Shown here piece after piece: positions 36,625 through 48,237 of a DNA stretch of 64,000 bases. This DNA is from Brevipalpus yothersi (lineage: Eukaryota > Arthropoda > Arachnida > Trombidiformes > Tenuipalpidae). The stretch covers positions 24,316 through 88,315 of the forward strand of contig QZCP01000161.1 of assembly GCA_003956705.1 (NCBI GenBank). The letters run 5' to 3'. The notes beneath the pieces are model-generated. The model was not told the origin of the DNA. It worked only from the letters and a program-made list of their open reading frames with translations, and made no database searches. How positions within the stretch are numbered: position 1 is the stretch's first letter; each line of letters begins with the position of its first letter. The position numbers and the translations under genes are program-made.

Positions 36625-36949
36625 AGCATTCGTTAATCGAGAGGATGATGAATTGCTTGTATGATTCGATGAAATCCTTTCACCCCAAGATTAAGCTTCA
36701 CTTGAAGACAAGTCTGATATTAGGATGTTGGAATCGATCTCGAATCTAACACAAGAAGAGAAGAAACAATCGAAAACACTCTCGAGATAAGAGAAATATT
36801 TTTGAGAACACACACTTGAACAAGCGAAAAAACTTGTGTTATTCAGAAAACTTATCGATATACTTGATTGATGGTAGGAGATGGAATGGAGAGAGGTTGT
36901 TGAGTTTCAGAGGCTCAATAAGTGGGATCAAATGGCTCGGGTCTGGAAA

Positions 36950-38075
36950 GTGACACCAAGATTCAAGTTCTCTCCTCTTTTTTAGGGATGATGTAAACAC
37001 TTTGAAGTTATCAGCACTCTGGCTGTAAACGAATCGCTCTCCAACTGATTGATGTCTAGACTTTGAACTCAAGTTTTTTATCGCACTGGTAAGAGTGAGA
37101 AGTATGCTTTCAAGTTGCCAACACTGTTGGTGTGCACAGAAAATATGTCCAACGGACTTATGTCTAGACTTTGAACTCAAGTTTTCTATCTCACGAGCAA
37201 GAGCGATAAAATAAAACTTTGATATTGCTGACGCTGTCAGTGGTGACAGAAAATAACTCCAAAGGACTCATGTCCGGACTTCGAACTCAAGTTTCTTATC
37301 TCTTTGGTAAGAGTGATAAAAAAAACTTTGATGTTGCTGACGCTGTTAGTGATGACAGAAAATAACTCTAACGGACTCGTGTCCAGACTTTGAACTCAAG
37401 TTTCTTATCTCTTTGGTGAGAGCGATAAAAAAAACTTTGATGTTGCCGACGCTGTTAGTGGGGACAATAAATAACTCCAACGGACTCGTGTCCAGGCTTT
37501 GAACTCAAGTTTCTTATCTCTTTGGTAAGAGCGATAAAAAAAACTTTGATGTTGCCCACGCTGTTAGTGGTGACAGAAAATAACTCCAACGGACTAATGT
37601 CTAGACTTTAAACTCAAGTTTTTTATCACACTGGTAAGAGTGATAAGTATGCTTTGAAGTTGCCGACACTGTCGGTGTGAACAGAAAATATTTCCAACGA
37701 ACAAATGTCTAGACTTTGAACTCGAGTTCCTGATCTCACTGGTAACTATGATAAAGATACTTCGAAGTTGCCGACACTGTGAGTGTGGACAGAGAATCTG
37801 TCCAATGGACTAATGTCTGAATTTTGGACCCAAGTTTCTTATTTCTCTGTTAAGAGTGATAAGTATAATTTGAAACTGCCAACACTGTTCATGTTGTCAA
37901 ATAATTTTCTAATTTTCACTAATGTCTAGACTTCGAACTTAATTTTCTTATCTCATTGGTAAGAGTGATAAGAATACTTTGAAGTTGCCGACACTGTAAT
38001 GGTTGGCGAGTTATCTTCACAAAGGACTAATGTCTAGACTTTGAACTCAAGTTTCTTGTCTAACCGTCAAGAACA
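36950..38075. repeat. Minisatellite, about 109-bp unit
   Basis: About ten tandem units, each with a block like GTCTAGACTTTGAACTCAAG, a short TCTTATCTC...GGTAAGAG...GATAA element and a TTGCCGACACTGTTAGTG block. One unit counted exactly is 109 bases. Central units are nearly identical, outer ones diverged. Short frames across it are repeat shadows. Confidence 0.9.
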
Positions 38076-38261
38076 AATATGAACTCCCTCTTGTACCACC
38101 TACAACAGGATAACCAATCAGCAAGAGTTCATCAAACTCCCATGAGAGTCGATCGAGATTGCTTCTCTCTAATCAAATATTTCTACTGTTCTATGATATC
38201 ATCTCAAGTTCCCGTTCTTCTATCTCAATTTTTCATTCCATCTAACCTGAATTCATGCATT

Positions 38262-39119
38262 ATGCCTTCCCTCTCAAAAGTGAAGAAGAATGTTGAGCAT
38301 ACTGATGCTTTGACCGTAGCAGAATATGAAGATGATGTTTGTTTGAAAGAGATTTATTCGTTCTCACTCGGTGCTGGTGTAAATGTTGACATCAATTATG
38401 CCATGTGATGTACAAGTGATTCTGAACTTTGTTTCCCAATAGTGCATCTTTCCAAGGATGATGAATCTGATTTATCTCCTGGGGTTTTCCTTTCAACGAA
38501 AGATTTACACAATTTACACACAATCTTCTTCCATCAGCGAAAGCAACTTGCTAAATCCTTCACCATGGGTAGTTTGTCTATCGGAATTACGAACCACCCC
38601 GTTTGGGTCCATACTATAAAATCCAAGCTACGACCGATAAGTTTACTCCATGGACATATGAGAGCTTTCTTGAAGCTTATACCCATCATAGAACGATTCT
38701 TCGTGGCTGTGGAGTGCAACGATAATGAATTGAAAGAGAATTTACTTCATTTTCCTCTTGTAACTTTCGCCATTTCAAGACTTTCAGATCAAAATTTCAA
38801 GCCTGAGGATATTTTTTCCCCTGAAAAGATGGATGGTCATTTCTGTTATCCGAGAGATAAAATCCGTAGACTTCTCGAAAATGGTGTCTTTGGTTCAGCT
38901 GACGGGGTACATTTGCTCAAAATCAAAGCTTTTGATCTTGCTAGGAGCTTGAACTTATTTCTCAGAACTGCTTCCAAATTTTCTGAGAGCGGTTTCATAA
39001 GAAATCTTCTCATGAATGGTATATATAATTACTTACATGGTTTTGTTCATAAAATAATTTTCCAAAAAATCTATTTGAATCAGCCATTCTGTTCCACAGA
39101 AATATTGACAAGAATCTGA
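38262..39119 (+). pseudogene. Unrecognised Polinton ORF with an in-frame stop
   Basis: From MPSLSKVKKNVEHTDAL the frame runs about 285 codons to 39119, broken once by an in-frame TGA at 38406-38408. The sequence before and after looks like one protein (VNVDINYAM before; VHLSKDDESDLSPGVFLS after), rich in hydrophobic residues, Phe, His and Lys. I see no zinc finger, Walker, integrase or protease motif, and do not recognise a family. Its place between the polymerase and the right terminus would suit a structural gene of a Polinton, but that is only position. Confidence 0.4.
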
Positions 39120-39189
39120 ATAAATAATCGAAATCCATCTTCCGATGCAAGTTTCATTTTTCAACATGTTCGTTTAGACCTCATAGTTG

Positions 39190-39580
39190 AATAATAAATT
39201 CAATGAGTCAATGGAATGTGAATATCGAGTTGAAATTTACAGGAAAATAGAATATTTCGATCATTATAGTCAATGGAATGGAAATATTCACTTGATATTG
39301 ATGAAAAGTTAGAGAAGGTTGTTCAATATAGTCAATGGAATGAAAATATTCAGTTGAGCTTGACCAAAAATTGAATAAAGTTGATTAACTCAGTCTATGA
39401 AATGAAAATATTCAGTTGAGTTTGACCGAAAATTGGGAAAATTTGATCACACCATTCGATGAAATGGAAATGTTCAGTTCAGTTCGATGAAAAGTTGGAA
39501 GAGTTTGATCAATATGTTCGATTGACTGAAAATAATGAGTTGATTCTGACCAGAAATTGGAATCGACACTTACGGATAAC
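39190..39580. repeat. Minisatellite, about 60-bp unit
   Basis: Five or six diverged units with a block like GTCAATGGAATGAAAATATT and CAGTTGAGTTTGACC. It is the third tandem array of the Polinton. Confidence 0.85.
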
Positions 39581-39714
39581 TCTCAGGAAAAAAAAAGTTC
39601 TCCTCACCTAATTCTGTTGAAAAGTTGACAGAAATCGAATAATATTAATGATGCTTCACAGATGGAGAGAGAAAAACTCACATTCCAAATTAGCTTCACT
39701 CACCTCTCAATACG

Positions 39715-39769
39715 GCAAGACTACCCCCCTAAACCAGGTATGGGATGACATACTTCCCCCTTTACTACT
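39715..39769. repeat. Polinton right terminal inverted repeat
   Basis: 55 bases, inverted copy of 29222-29276, ending CTTTACTACT, followed by the target duplication AGCATG. Confidence 0.92.
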
Positions 39770-39825
39770 AGCATGGTAGCCTCTATATTCATAATATACT
39801 AAGATATGATTTTTGGAGGAGAGAT

Positions 39826-40063
39826 TTATTTCAAAAATGGCTCCAAAGTGAGAGTATCTGACGAATCAATTATGATGATCCTGGATCTGGTTATTCTAAC
39901 AAGTGAAGATGACAGAATGAATGAGCAATCCCTGAAGGATTCGGAAAGTCAAAATGATCCATGATATGGATCATAGGTGGAACTGAGAATTCACATAATT
40001 GATCGAGTTACTAGTGAAAATAAAAATTTGCATGTGAAATGTGAACATTGATAATTGATCTAG
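39826..40063 (+). promoter_or_regulatory. Conserved upstream module of gene K
   Basis: Copy of the module directly before E, J and L. The sequence just left of it (39776-39825) matches the flank of L, as expected if the Polinton entered an older J-K spacer. Confidence 0.5.
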
Positions 40064-42550
40064 ATGTTTTTTGTAGCTAATTTTCTCCTCCAAACACTCA
40101 AGATCAACCTATTCATCTTCACCATCAAAGTACTGAGATATTCAATACCCTTCGCATTGTTTGGCTCTGAGGTTGGATCTATCGAAGTAGCGAGTGATCT
40201 GGATTCTGTTGGATGGCTAACTGAGAATGGAGAAAAGAAGCCAGTCCTCAAGATCGTTATTAAAGGTGAAAATATCGAATTACCTCTTCGACAAGCTCCA
40301 TTCTGTAACCTTGCGGAAACCAAAAAATGTGAATGTTTCGTCCTGAAGAAAGATGCGGAAAAGAGTCTCAAGTGGAATGTTGCTTCATTTGTGAAATGTG
40401 GTGATGAAGTTCGAGGCAGTTTTATGAACAGCAGCAATAATTTTGAGATAACACCTAAAAAGAATGGTAAATCAGGTCAACATACTGTCCAAAATTATAA
40501 ATCTGATGGCAATTTAACTGGAACAAATTTGGAAAAACCAGTAAATGAGCAGATGGAGGAGCAAATCGAAATTAATCAGAGCAGTTCAAAATACCTGAAG
40601 CCACTTCCGGAATATGGACAGCTTTTGGGAAATGAAACTGGCTACATCACAGCAAAGTTTGTTGTGAGCAAATCAATGTTCGAATATGTCTCAGAAGCAG
40701 ACGTCGATGTATATCTACAGAATTATGTCAATACTGTCAATCAAATTATGTACCAGCTCAACATGTTGATCGTCTACAGAGGCTGGATGGAATCTTTTGG
40801 TGATGAGGATAAATTGAATGCTTCAATTGCAAATAGATTCGTTCTTAGGAGCAGACATCTACTTTACGATGAGAAGAGGATTCATGATGCATTGATATTG
40901 ATAGGACCAGGTGAGAGATACTTGACTTGGACTTGTTTGAAATTTTGAATCTTTCCATATCTCTGTCACAATAATTACTGTTTCGCAAGCGTTAAAATTT
41001 CTTCAATCCTTCCAATTTTTCTGAAGTCGAAAGTCCGGAATGGGCATCTTGGCCAAGACACTTGTGCTACAAAAGCACAGCTAAGTTTGTGAAATATTTC
41101 CCTGCAAGAACACCTTTCAATAAGCAGACCGAGTACAAATTGCTGGCTTTGGTAATTGGAGATGGCTATGGCATTCCACTTATTGATCATTCGATCTGTG
41201 GAGATCCTCCAGAAGGTGTTGTTTGGATCATGACTATTAACGAACCTTATAGATTGGGTAAATTGCAATTTGCAAAGTGCTCTATCAACGCCCTCAGAAA
41301 AATGAGAGTACAACTAGCATGCCTAAGAAGAAAAATCAAATCAACTAGATCAGCATGTGGCAACGGCCAAGTGGAAGATGGAGAAGAATGTGACTGTGTT
41401 GCTGATGATTGTAGAGGCTGCTGTACTGAGGACTGTAAACTGACGAAGAATTCTGCATGTTCTAATGGTCCATGTTGTGATATATCGAAATGTCAAGTTC
41501 ACAATAACATGAAACAGTGTCGAGGTGCTGATGATTTCTGTGACATTCCTGAGCTTTGTGATGGAAAATCAAGTAAATGTCCTCCCAATTATGTGGTAGC
41601 TAACGGATATAAATGCAATGGAACTTCTAATGATACTGGTTACTGTTACAATGGTATATGCGGTAATCGTCAGGATGTTTGCGGATGGGCTTTCTACCAA
41701 GGTAGCAATGCTGGAGATAAATGCTATGATTTCAACCTGATAGGAAACACAGATTCAGGAGGATGTGGTCCAACTTTTCAAAGCAAAGTGAATTTCCTCC
41801 CTAATAAGACCGAGGGAGCTTCATATATGGCATGTGGTCCTAAGAATAAGCTCTGTGGTAAAATATATTGCATCCAACCACGAATGGAGCAAAGAAAAGA
41901 AATGACTTACACGGGAAAATCCTCACATTACTTTGGGCGTAAGTAATGAAGATGGATTTCTATCTGAACTCTCAGAATTTTTTTGGTTTTCAGGTGGTGG
42001 TAATGTACTCTATTCTGAAATCAAAAATCGTTCATGTGCCTATATGGGTATTTACATAAACTTTCGTGCACTCAAAGATGATCCAACCTTCGTTCCAAAT
42101 GGATCTCCATGCGGTGATATATCAATGTGTGTCAATCAGACATGTAGCTCTCTTCCTCAAGGGTGTCCAGAAAATTGTCCAGGGGAAAAAATCAGGCACC
42201 CATATACAGGTGAAATTTATCCGGCATTCGAGCTGGAGATTGATGAAGATGATAGGATTGATGAAGATGATGGGTGAGCAAAATATTGGTTCTTCCCTCG
42301 GAGTACTCGTTTGATTGCAACCTGATCCCAATTTCTTAATTAGTATGAGGAGTTCAATGGTGATTGATTCTCTTTTAACAGGAGGAAAAACCCGGAACCT
42401 GTATCCATCTTGCCTTATCTGATTGGTCTGATCGGTCTCCTCATAATCCTGTCTGCTCTTGGTGCAATATTCGCGATTCATTTAAAGAAGAATGAGAATT
42501 CAGTAAAATCCTCAGAAACTAGTCGAACTGTCTCATCAAAGGAAACCTAA
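40064..42550 (+). CDS. ADAM-like membrane protein K, pseudoprotease
   Basis: Four exons: 40064-40910, 41027-41938, 41994-42273 and 42382-42550 (phases 1, 1, 2; 735 aa, the same exon lengths as J). It has the same prodomain, the same lost zinc site (ALVIGDGYGIPLID), the WIM turn, disintegrin loop ADDFCD, cysteine-rich domain, acidic third-exon end (EIDEDDRIDEDDG) and membrane helix as J. Differences from J are a few scattered residues. A Cys-to-Asn or similar loss is not seen: all cysteines of the disintegrin and cysteine-rich domains remain, so the fold appears to be kept despite the loss of catalysis. Confidence 0.9.
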
Positions 42551-43218
42551 CAAAACACCCAAACTCCTAAGATTTCGTCATCAATTTTTGCATATAGTAA
42601 TCTGCATTACCAGATTAATAGATTAGATTAGATTGCTCATAACTTATCCATTCATAACCCGAGCTAATCTTGGTGAGTCTTTGATATATGCTGAGCAGCA
42701 TTGTAGGTGTACGAATTATTGCTCGGCAAGACTCGATGGGAGAGCAATATTACAGGAAATGTAATTCAAATGAATACAAAATAAGGAAAAGTATGTCACT
42801 GGATAAAGAAAGAAAGAAGAGAAGCCAAAGCCGATGCTTCATCGAGCAAGACAAGTTCTGCTGTCAATAGTATTCCCAATTTTTGGTCAATGATGCCTTA
42901 TCATGGTGCTTTTCAGTTTTTGGAAACTTCATCCATTTCCATCCGATTTTCTCAATCGATAACGATTCAATCATTTGTGTGAAACTAAATCGTACCTCGG
43001 ACAATTGAATCGATAGATTATGAAACCCATCCTATTCCATTCTCATTTAAATTTTCAATTGATGGAGACCAAATCTAGTCTCTGAGATTCTCTTTAGATA
43101 TATGGAAGGAAGCAAGTTTCACAATCTCTTGTTGGTTTTGACGTGTGTGTGGGTGAAATTTTTCCTCCTATCATAAACCAATACTAAAATACTGAAATAT
43201 GGTGAGAGAGGAAAAAAG

Positions 43219-43295
<77 letters not shown>

Positions 43296-43427
43296 ACCTT
43301 CAATTCTCAGATAGTTTTTCGAATCTTCCTATGAAAGTTCGGTGAAGTTTCGATTATCGTCGAAAATTGAGCCAGCATTGCAACCTCTATATTCATAATA
43401 TACGAGGATATGATTTTTGGAGGAGAG
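42551..43427. other. K-L spacer, carrying the empty sites of both J-K insertions
   Basis: Matches the J 3' flank. At 43041-43060 the sequence crosses the foldback insertion point without the element, and at 43366-43405 it crosses the Polinton insertion point (GCCAGCATTG...). It contains no supported gene. Confidence 0.8.
43221..43291. repeat. (GA)n microsatellite
   Basis: About 70 bases of almost pure GA, the equivalent of 29050-29128. Confidence 0.95.
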
Positions 43428-43649
43428 ATTTATTTCAAAAATGGCTCCAAAGTAAGAGTATCTGGCGAATCAATTATGACGATCCTGGATCCGGTTATTC
43501 TAACAATCGAAGATGAGCAATCTCTGAAGGATTCGGGAAGTCAAAATGATCCATGATACGACGTGGAACAGAGAATTCACATAATTGATCGAGTTACTAG
43601 TGAAAATAAAAATTTGCCTGCGAATTGTGAACATTGATAATTGATCTAG
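43428..43649 (+). promoter_or_regulatory. Conserved upstream module of gene L
   Basis: Copy of the module directly before E, J and K; see 12160-12384. Confidence 0.5.
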
Positions 43650-46096
43650 ATGTTTTTTGTGGCTGATGTCCTCCTCAAAACACTCAAGATCAACCTATTT
43701 ATCTTCACCATCAAAGTACTGAGATATTCAATACCCTTCGCATTGTTTGGCTCTCAAGTTGGATCTGTCGAAGCAGCGAGTGATCTGGATTCTGTTGGAT
43801 GGCTAACTGAGAATGGAGAAAAGAAGCCAGTCCTCAAGATCGTTATTAAAGGTGAAAATATCGAATTACCTCTTCGACAAGCTCCATTCTGTCACCTTGC
43901 AGAAACCAAGAAATGTGAATGTTTCGTCCTGAGGAAAGATGCGGAAAAGAGTCTCAAGTGGAATGTTGCTTCATTTGTGAAATGTGGTGATGAAGTTCGA
44001 GGCAGTTTTATGAACAGCAGCAATAATTTTGAGATAACACCCAAAAAGAATGGTGAATCAGGTCAACATACTGTCCAAAATTATAAATCTGATGGCAATT
44101 TAACTGGAACAAATTTGGAAAAACCAGTGAATGAGCAGGTGGAGAAGCAGATCGAAATTAATCAGAGCAGTTCAAAATACCTGAAGCCACTTCCGGAATA
44201 TGGACAGCTTTTGGAAAATGAAACTGGCTACATCACAGCAAAGTTTGTTGTGAGCAAATCAATGTTCGAATATGTCTCAGAAGTAGACGTCGATGTATAT
44301 CTACAGAATTATGTCAATACTGTCAATCAAATTATGTACCAGCTCAACATGTTGATCGTCTACAGAGGCTGGATGGAATCTTTTGGCGATGAGGATAAAT
44401 TGAATGCCTCAATTGCAAGCGGATTCGTTCTTAGGAACAGATATCTTCTTTACGATATGAAGGGCATCCATGATGCTCTGATATTGATAGTACCAGGTGA
44501 GAGATAAACGACTTGTTTGAATCTTCCCATATTCCTGCAATAATAATAACTGTTTCGCTACCGTTGAAATTTCTTCAATTCTTCCAATTTCTCTAAAGTC
44601 GACTCTTCAGAAGTATTATATTGGCCATCCCACATGTGCTACCATATACCAGCATATTCTGTGAGATATTTTATAGAGAGAACGCCTTTCAATAAACAGA
44701 GCGAGTACAAAACGCTGGCTTATGTCATCGGAGCAGGCTATGGCATTCCACTAATCGACTATAGGATCTGTGGAAAACCTCCGGAAGGTGTCGTTTGGAT
44801 CATGGATACTGCCAACCCTTATATAATGGGTAAATTGCGATGGGCAAATTGTTCTATCGACCACTTCAGAAAGATGAGAGTAGAACTAGCATGCTTAAGA
44901 AGAAAAATCAAATCAACTAGATCAGCTTGTGGCAATGGTCAAGTGGATGATGGAGAAGAATGTGACTGTGTTGCTGATGATTGTAGAGGTTGCTGTACTG
45001 AGGACTGTAAACTGACGGAGAATTCTGCATGTTCTAATGGTCCATGTTGTGATATATCAAAATGTCAACTTCACGATAACATGAAACAGTGTCGAGGTGC
45101 TGATGATTTTTGTGACATTCCTGAGCTTTGTGATGGAAAATCAAGTAAATGTCCTCCCAATTATGTGGTAGCTAACGGATATAAATGCAATGGAACTTCT
45201 GATGATACTGGTTACTGTTACAATGGTAATTGCGGTAATCGTCAGGATGTTTGCGAATGGGCTTTCTACCAAGGAAGCAATGCTGGAGATAAATGCTATG
45301 ATTTCAATCTGATAGGGAACACAGATTCAGGAGGATGTGGTCCAACTTTCCAGGGTAAAAGAACTGGCGGAGCTTCATATATGGCGTGTAATTCTGCAGA
45401 TGAGTTATGTGGCAAGATATATTGCACTCAACCGCAAATAGAGCAGAAAAAAGAAATGATCCCTACCAGCAAATCCTTGGCTCACTTTGCGGGTAAGTAA
45501 TGAGGATAGATTTCTTTCCAAACTCTTTGATTTTTTTTGTCTTTAGGTGGTAGAACACTCTATTCTGGAATCAAAAATCGTTCATGTGGCTATATGGGAC
45601 TTGGCCGACACTTTCGTGCACTTAGAGATGATCCAACCTTTGTTCCCAATGGATCTCCATGCAGTAACGTATCAATGTGTGTTGATCAGACATGTAGCTC
45701 ACTTCCTCAAGGATGTCCAGAAAATTGTCAAGGGGAAAAAATCAGGCACCCATATACGGGTGAAATTTTTCCGGCATTTGAGCTGAAAATTGATGATGAT
45801 TGGTGAGTAAAATATTTTTCCTCCCCTCGGATTACTTTTTCGATTTCCATCAATCGCAATTCCTCAGATAGTATCAGGAGTCCAATGGTGATTGATTCTT
45901 CTTTAATAGGGGAGAAACGGGACCTGAATCTTACTCGCTTCTTCAAATTGGCCTGATTCTTCTTCTGATAATCTTGGCTGTTTCTGGTGCAATATTTGCG
46001 ATGTATTCAAAGAGAAATAAGAGCTCAGCACAATCCTCAGAAACTTCTCAATCTGTCTCATCACAGGAAACCAAACAGAACAGCCAAACTTCTTAG
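43650..46096 (+). CDS. ADAM-like membrane protein L, pseudoprotease
   Basis: Four exons: 43650-44496, 44599-45492, 45547-45802 and 45910-46096 (phases 1, 1, 2; 727 aa). Exon 1 is almost identical to J and K. The first third of exon 2, the back half of the protease-like domain, is clearly different (MCYHIPAYSVRYFIE, AYVIGAGYGIPLID), and then the disintegrin and cysteine-rich domains are again almost identical to J and K. The zinc site is lost and the WIM turn kept. Disintegrin loop ADDFCD. The third-exon module has a shorter acidic end (KIDDDW). Membrane helix LLQIGLILLLIILAVSGAIF, with a Ser/Gln-rich tail. Confidence 0.9.
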
Positions 46097-46385
46097 ATTT
46101 TGACAACATTTTTTGCATTCAAAATCTCCATGAGATCCATTCATGAGATCGACTTTCGTTTCATAGGAATCATTGTCCTGTACCTCATAAAATCATGAAT
46201 ATCATAAAACTAAATCGTTTTTGAGCTTCAGTAGCAGCTTTTTATTATACTGTTTCCTTCTGATACTCAACACGCCAATTTCGGTTCAGGCATTGAATTC
46301 TGAAAATTATCAGTGAGGAGGAATTCTTTCTGGACAAATAGTCATTCAATTGGAACTTCCATTCAATTTCATTTTGGTATGTGGA
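46097..46385. other. Spacer between L and pseudogene M
   Basis: 3' flank of L. Nothing definite seen. Confidence 0.5.
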
Positions 46386-46618
46386 TACAGCTTCAAAAAT
46401 GGCTCGATACCAATTATAGCTGATCACTCAATTATAATCATCTTGGTTCTAGTTATTTTAGCAATTGAAGATAAGAAAATGAAGGAATTTCTCAAGGATT
46501 CGTGGTATCAGATGATCCAAAGTCTCTAGAAAGACTAAAAATTACAAATGATCAAATGAGTAACAAGGGAAATAAAAAATTGGCATGTGGAGTGTGAACA
46601 TCCGTAGTTATTCGAGAG
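46386..46618 (+). promoter_or_regulatory. Decayed upstream module of pseudogene M
   Basis: Diverged copy of the module before E, J, K and L (CTTCAAAAATGGCTCG at its left end, GTGTGAACAT at its right end). It is no longer followed by an ATG. Confidence 0.4.
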
Positions 46619-47775
46619 GTTTTTAGCTGACTTTTTTTCACGAACCAAAGATCATACAATTCATTTTTATCATCCAAGGGATAAAATATTTATTTGTCGT
46701 CCTTTCTGGCTCTGAACTTGAACCTTTCGAAGTAGTGGGTGATCTGAATTCTGTTGAAGGGCTAACCGAGAATGGAGAGAAGAAACTGATTCTCAGCATC
46801 ATCCTCGATTTTGAGCCCATGCCTCTTCGACAAGCTCCATCCTCTTATCTTGGGAAAACAAAAAATTTGAATACTATATCTTGAGAAAAGGTGAAGCTGA
46901 CCCTGAGTGGAATGATGCTTCGTTTGTTAAATGTAGTGATGAAGTTTCAAGACAATTTCATGAACAGTAGTGATTATTCCGAGATGGCGCCAAAAAAGAA
47001 CGGTAAATCGTACCAATATATTGTCCTGAAATATGAATCAGAAGAAATCTCAACTGAGAAATGTCTGGAGCTATTGGTAAACGAACAGATGGAGAACCAA
47101 TTTGGAAGTAACCAGAGCATTTTCGAATACCTAGAGCCACTTCCGGAATATGGATAGCTTTTGGAAAATGAGAATGGGCAAATCATGGAAAAGTTTGTTA
47201 TCAGCAAACCGATATTCGATTATGTCCTGGAGTCAGGTGTTGATTCGTATCTCCAGAATTATGCTAATAGTATTAATCAATACAAGTATCAACTCAACTT
47301 TTTGATTTTGTACAGAGACTGGATGGATTCTTTTGGTGATGAGGATAAATTGAATAATACAATTGCGAAACAATTTGTTTCCGAAGATCGATATCTGCTT
47401 CATGATAACTAAAACATTCATGATGCCCTGGTACTAATTGGACCAGGTAAGAACTACCTGGTAGTTCCTCAGATCAAATTGACAATTTGAATTCTCTCTC
47501 CACCTTATGCAACCATAATCCATTCATCACTACTGATCGATTCTTCTAGAGCTCATGGTTTCATTGAAGGACTAAGAAACTTCTGGACATTTGCTTTGGA
47601 GAAGCAGTCCAATTTGTATATGTATATGTTTGTATATTCCCTAATAGAGCACAATTGAATGGGCAAATCGAATTATCTCTACTTTTTTCTGCTATATGAT
47701 ATGACTTTGAATTCCGGTAAACCAATTATGAGATCTGTGGAAAACCTCTGGAGGGTGTTGTTTGTGATACATTAG
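46619..47775 (+). pseudogene. ADAM-like pseudogene M
   Basis: A decayed relative of E/J/K/L. The start codon is lost (the ATGTTTTTTGTAGC of relatives reads AGGTTTTTAGC). Recognisable pieces are LTENGEKK and PLRQAPS (a zone where cysteines are gone), NFMNSSDYSEMAPKKNGKS, YLEPLPEYG and LNFLILYRDWMDSFGDEDKL. There are in-frame stops after PLPEYG (47155-47157) and after YLLHDN, at least one frameshift near 46880-46950, and then IHDALVLIGPG at the end of exon 1. Of exon 2 only a scrap remains (EICGKPLEGVVCD, near 47727-47766). The disintegrin, cysteine-rich and membrane exons are absent. Confidence 0.85.
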
Positions 47776-48237
47776 AGGTATGTCATGAAAATATAATTTC
47801 CAACTATTTCAACTCACTCTGATTATCTCATGTCAATAGAATCTGTGCCCTATTCCAAAAATCTTTCCTGAAGCTTCATTGGGCTATGTGAGCAAAAACT
47901 CTGTTGCCCTCGATGAGGGCTCAGCTTATATGCTCATTTAATTCACTTCTAATTCTTCTCTTATTTATATTTGTGATGAAGTATAGCAGCTTCATCATTA
48001 GCATTGCTCCAGGCTCATGAAAGCCCTGATTTTAATTAGAAAGAGTATTGCAACACGTATAATTTCTTAATTACTTCCTTGCTAGATAGAAATGTTGTTG
48101 CAAGGCCAAAGTCCAACGATGAATTAATAAGTGCAGATCATTACCATTTCTTCTTGCATCCTAACCAATGCAAGAGTTATTTTTATAACCTTGGAAATGC
48201 TTCGATCGAAGCTTCTAGAAGCCTCAAAAATAGTATA
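47776..48237. other. Spacer right of pseudogene M
   Basis: No similarity to the ADAM-like genes remains here. Bases 48236-48237 are the TA target duplication of the next element. Confidence 0.5.

Larger units (their letters stand above)
29222..39769. mobile_element. Polinton/Maverick-type element, short and degenerate
   Basis: A 10548-base element. It has 55-bp terminal inverted repeats (29222-29276 and 39715-39769) that begin AG (AGTAGTAAAGGGGG...) and differ at about one base. It is flanked by the 6-bp target duplication AGCATG (29216-29221 and 39770-39775). AG termini, 6-bp duplications and a protein-primed type family B DNA polymerase are the marks of Polintons. It is shorter than the usual 15-20 kb: I find no integrase, packaging ATPase, protease or capsid gene. 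Inside are the broken polymerase, an unrecognised broken ORF, three minisatellites and a nested mariner-like element. It probably can no longer move by itself. Confidence 0.9.

Noticed and set aside
36950..38075. CRISPR array
   Set aside because: Units are about 109 bases, degenerate along their length, without spacers, in a eukaryotic transposon; it is a minisatellite.
1..46096. Labelling the genes as snake-venom-like toxins
   Set aside because: The disintegrin and cysteine-rich blocks resemble P-III venom proteins, but these proteins have membrane helices and tails and the resemblance is shared by all ADAMs. There is no evidence for a venom role.
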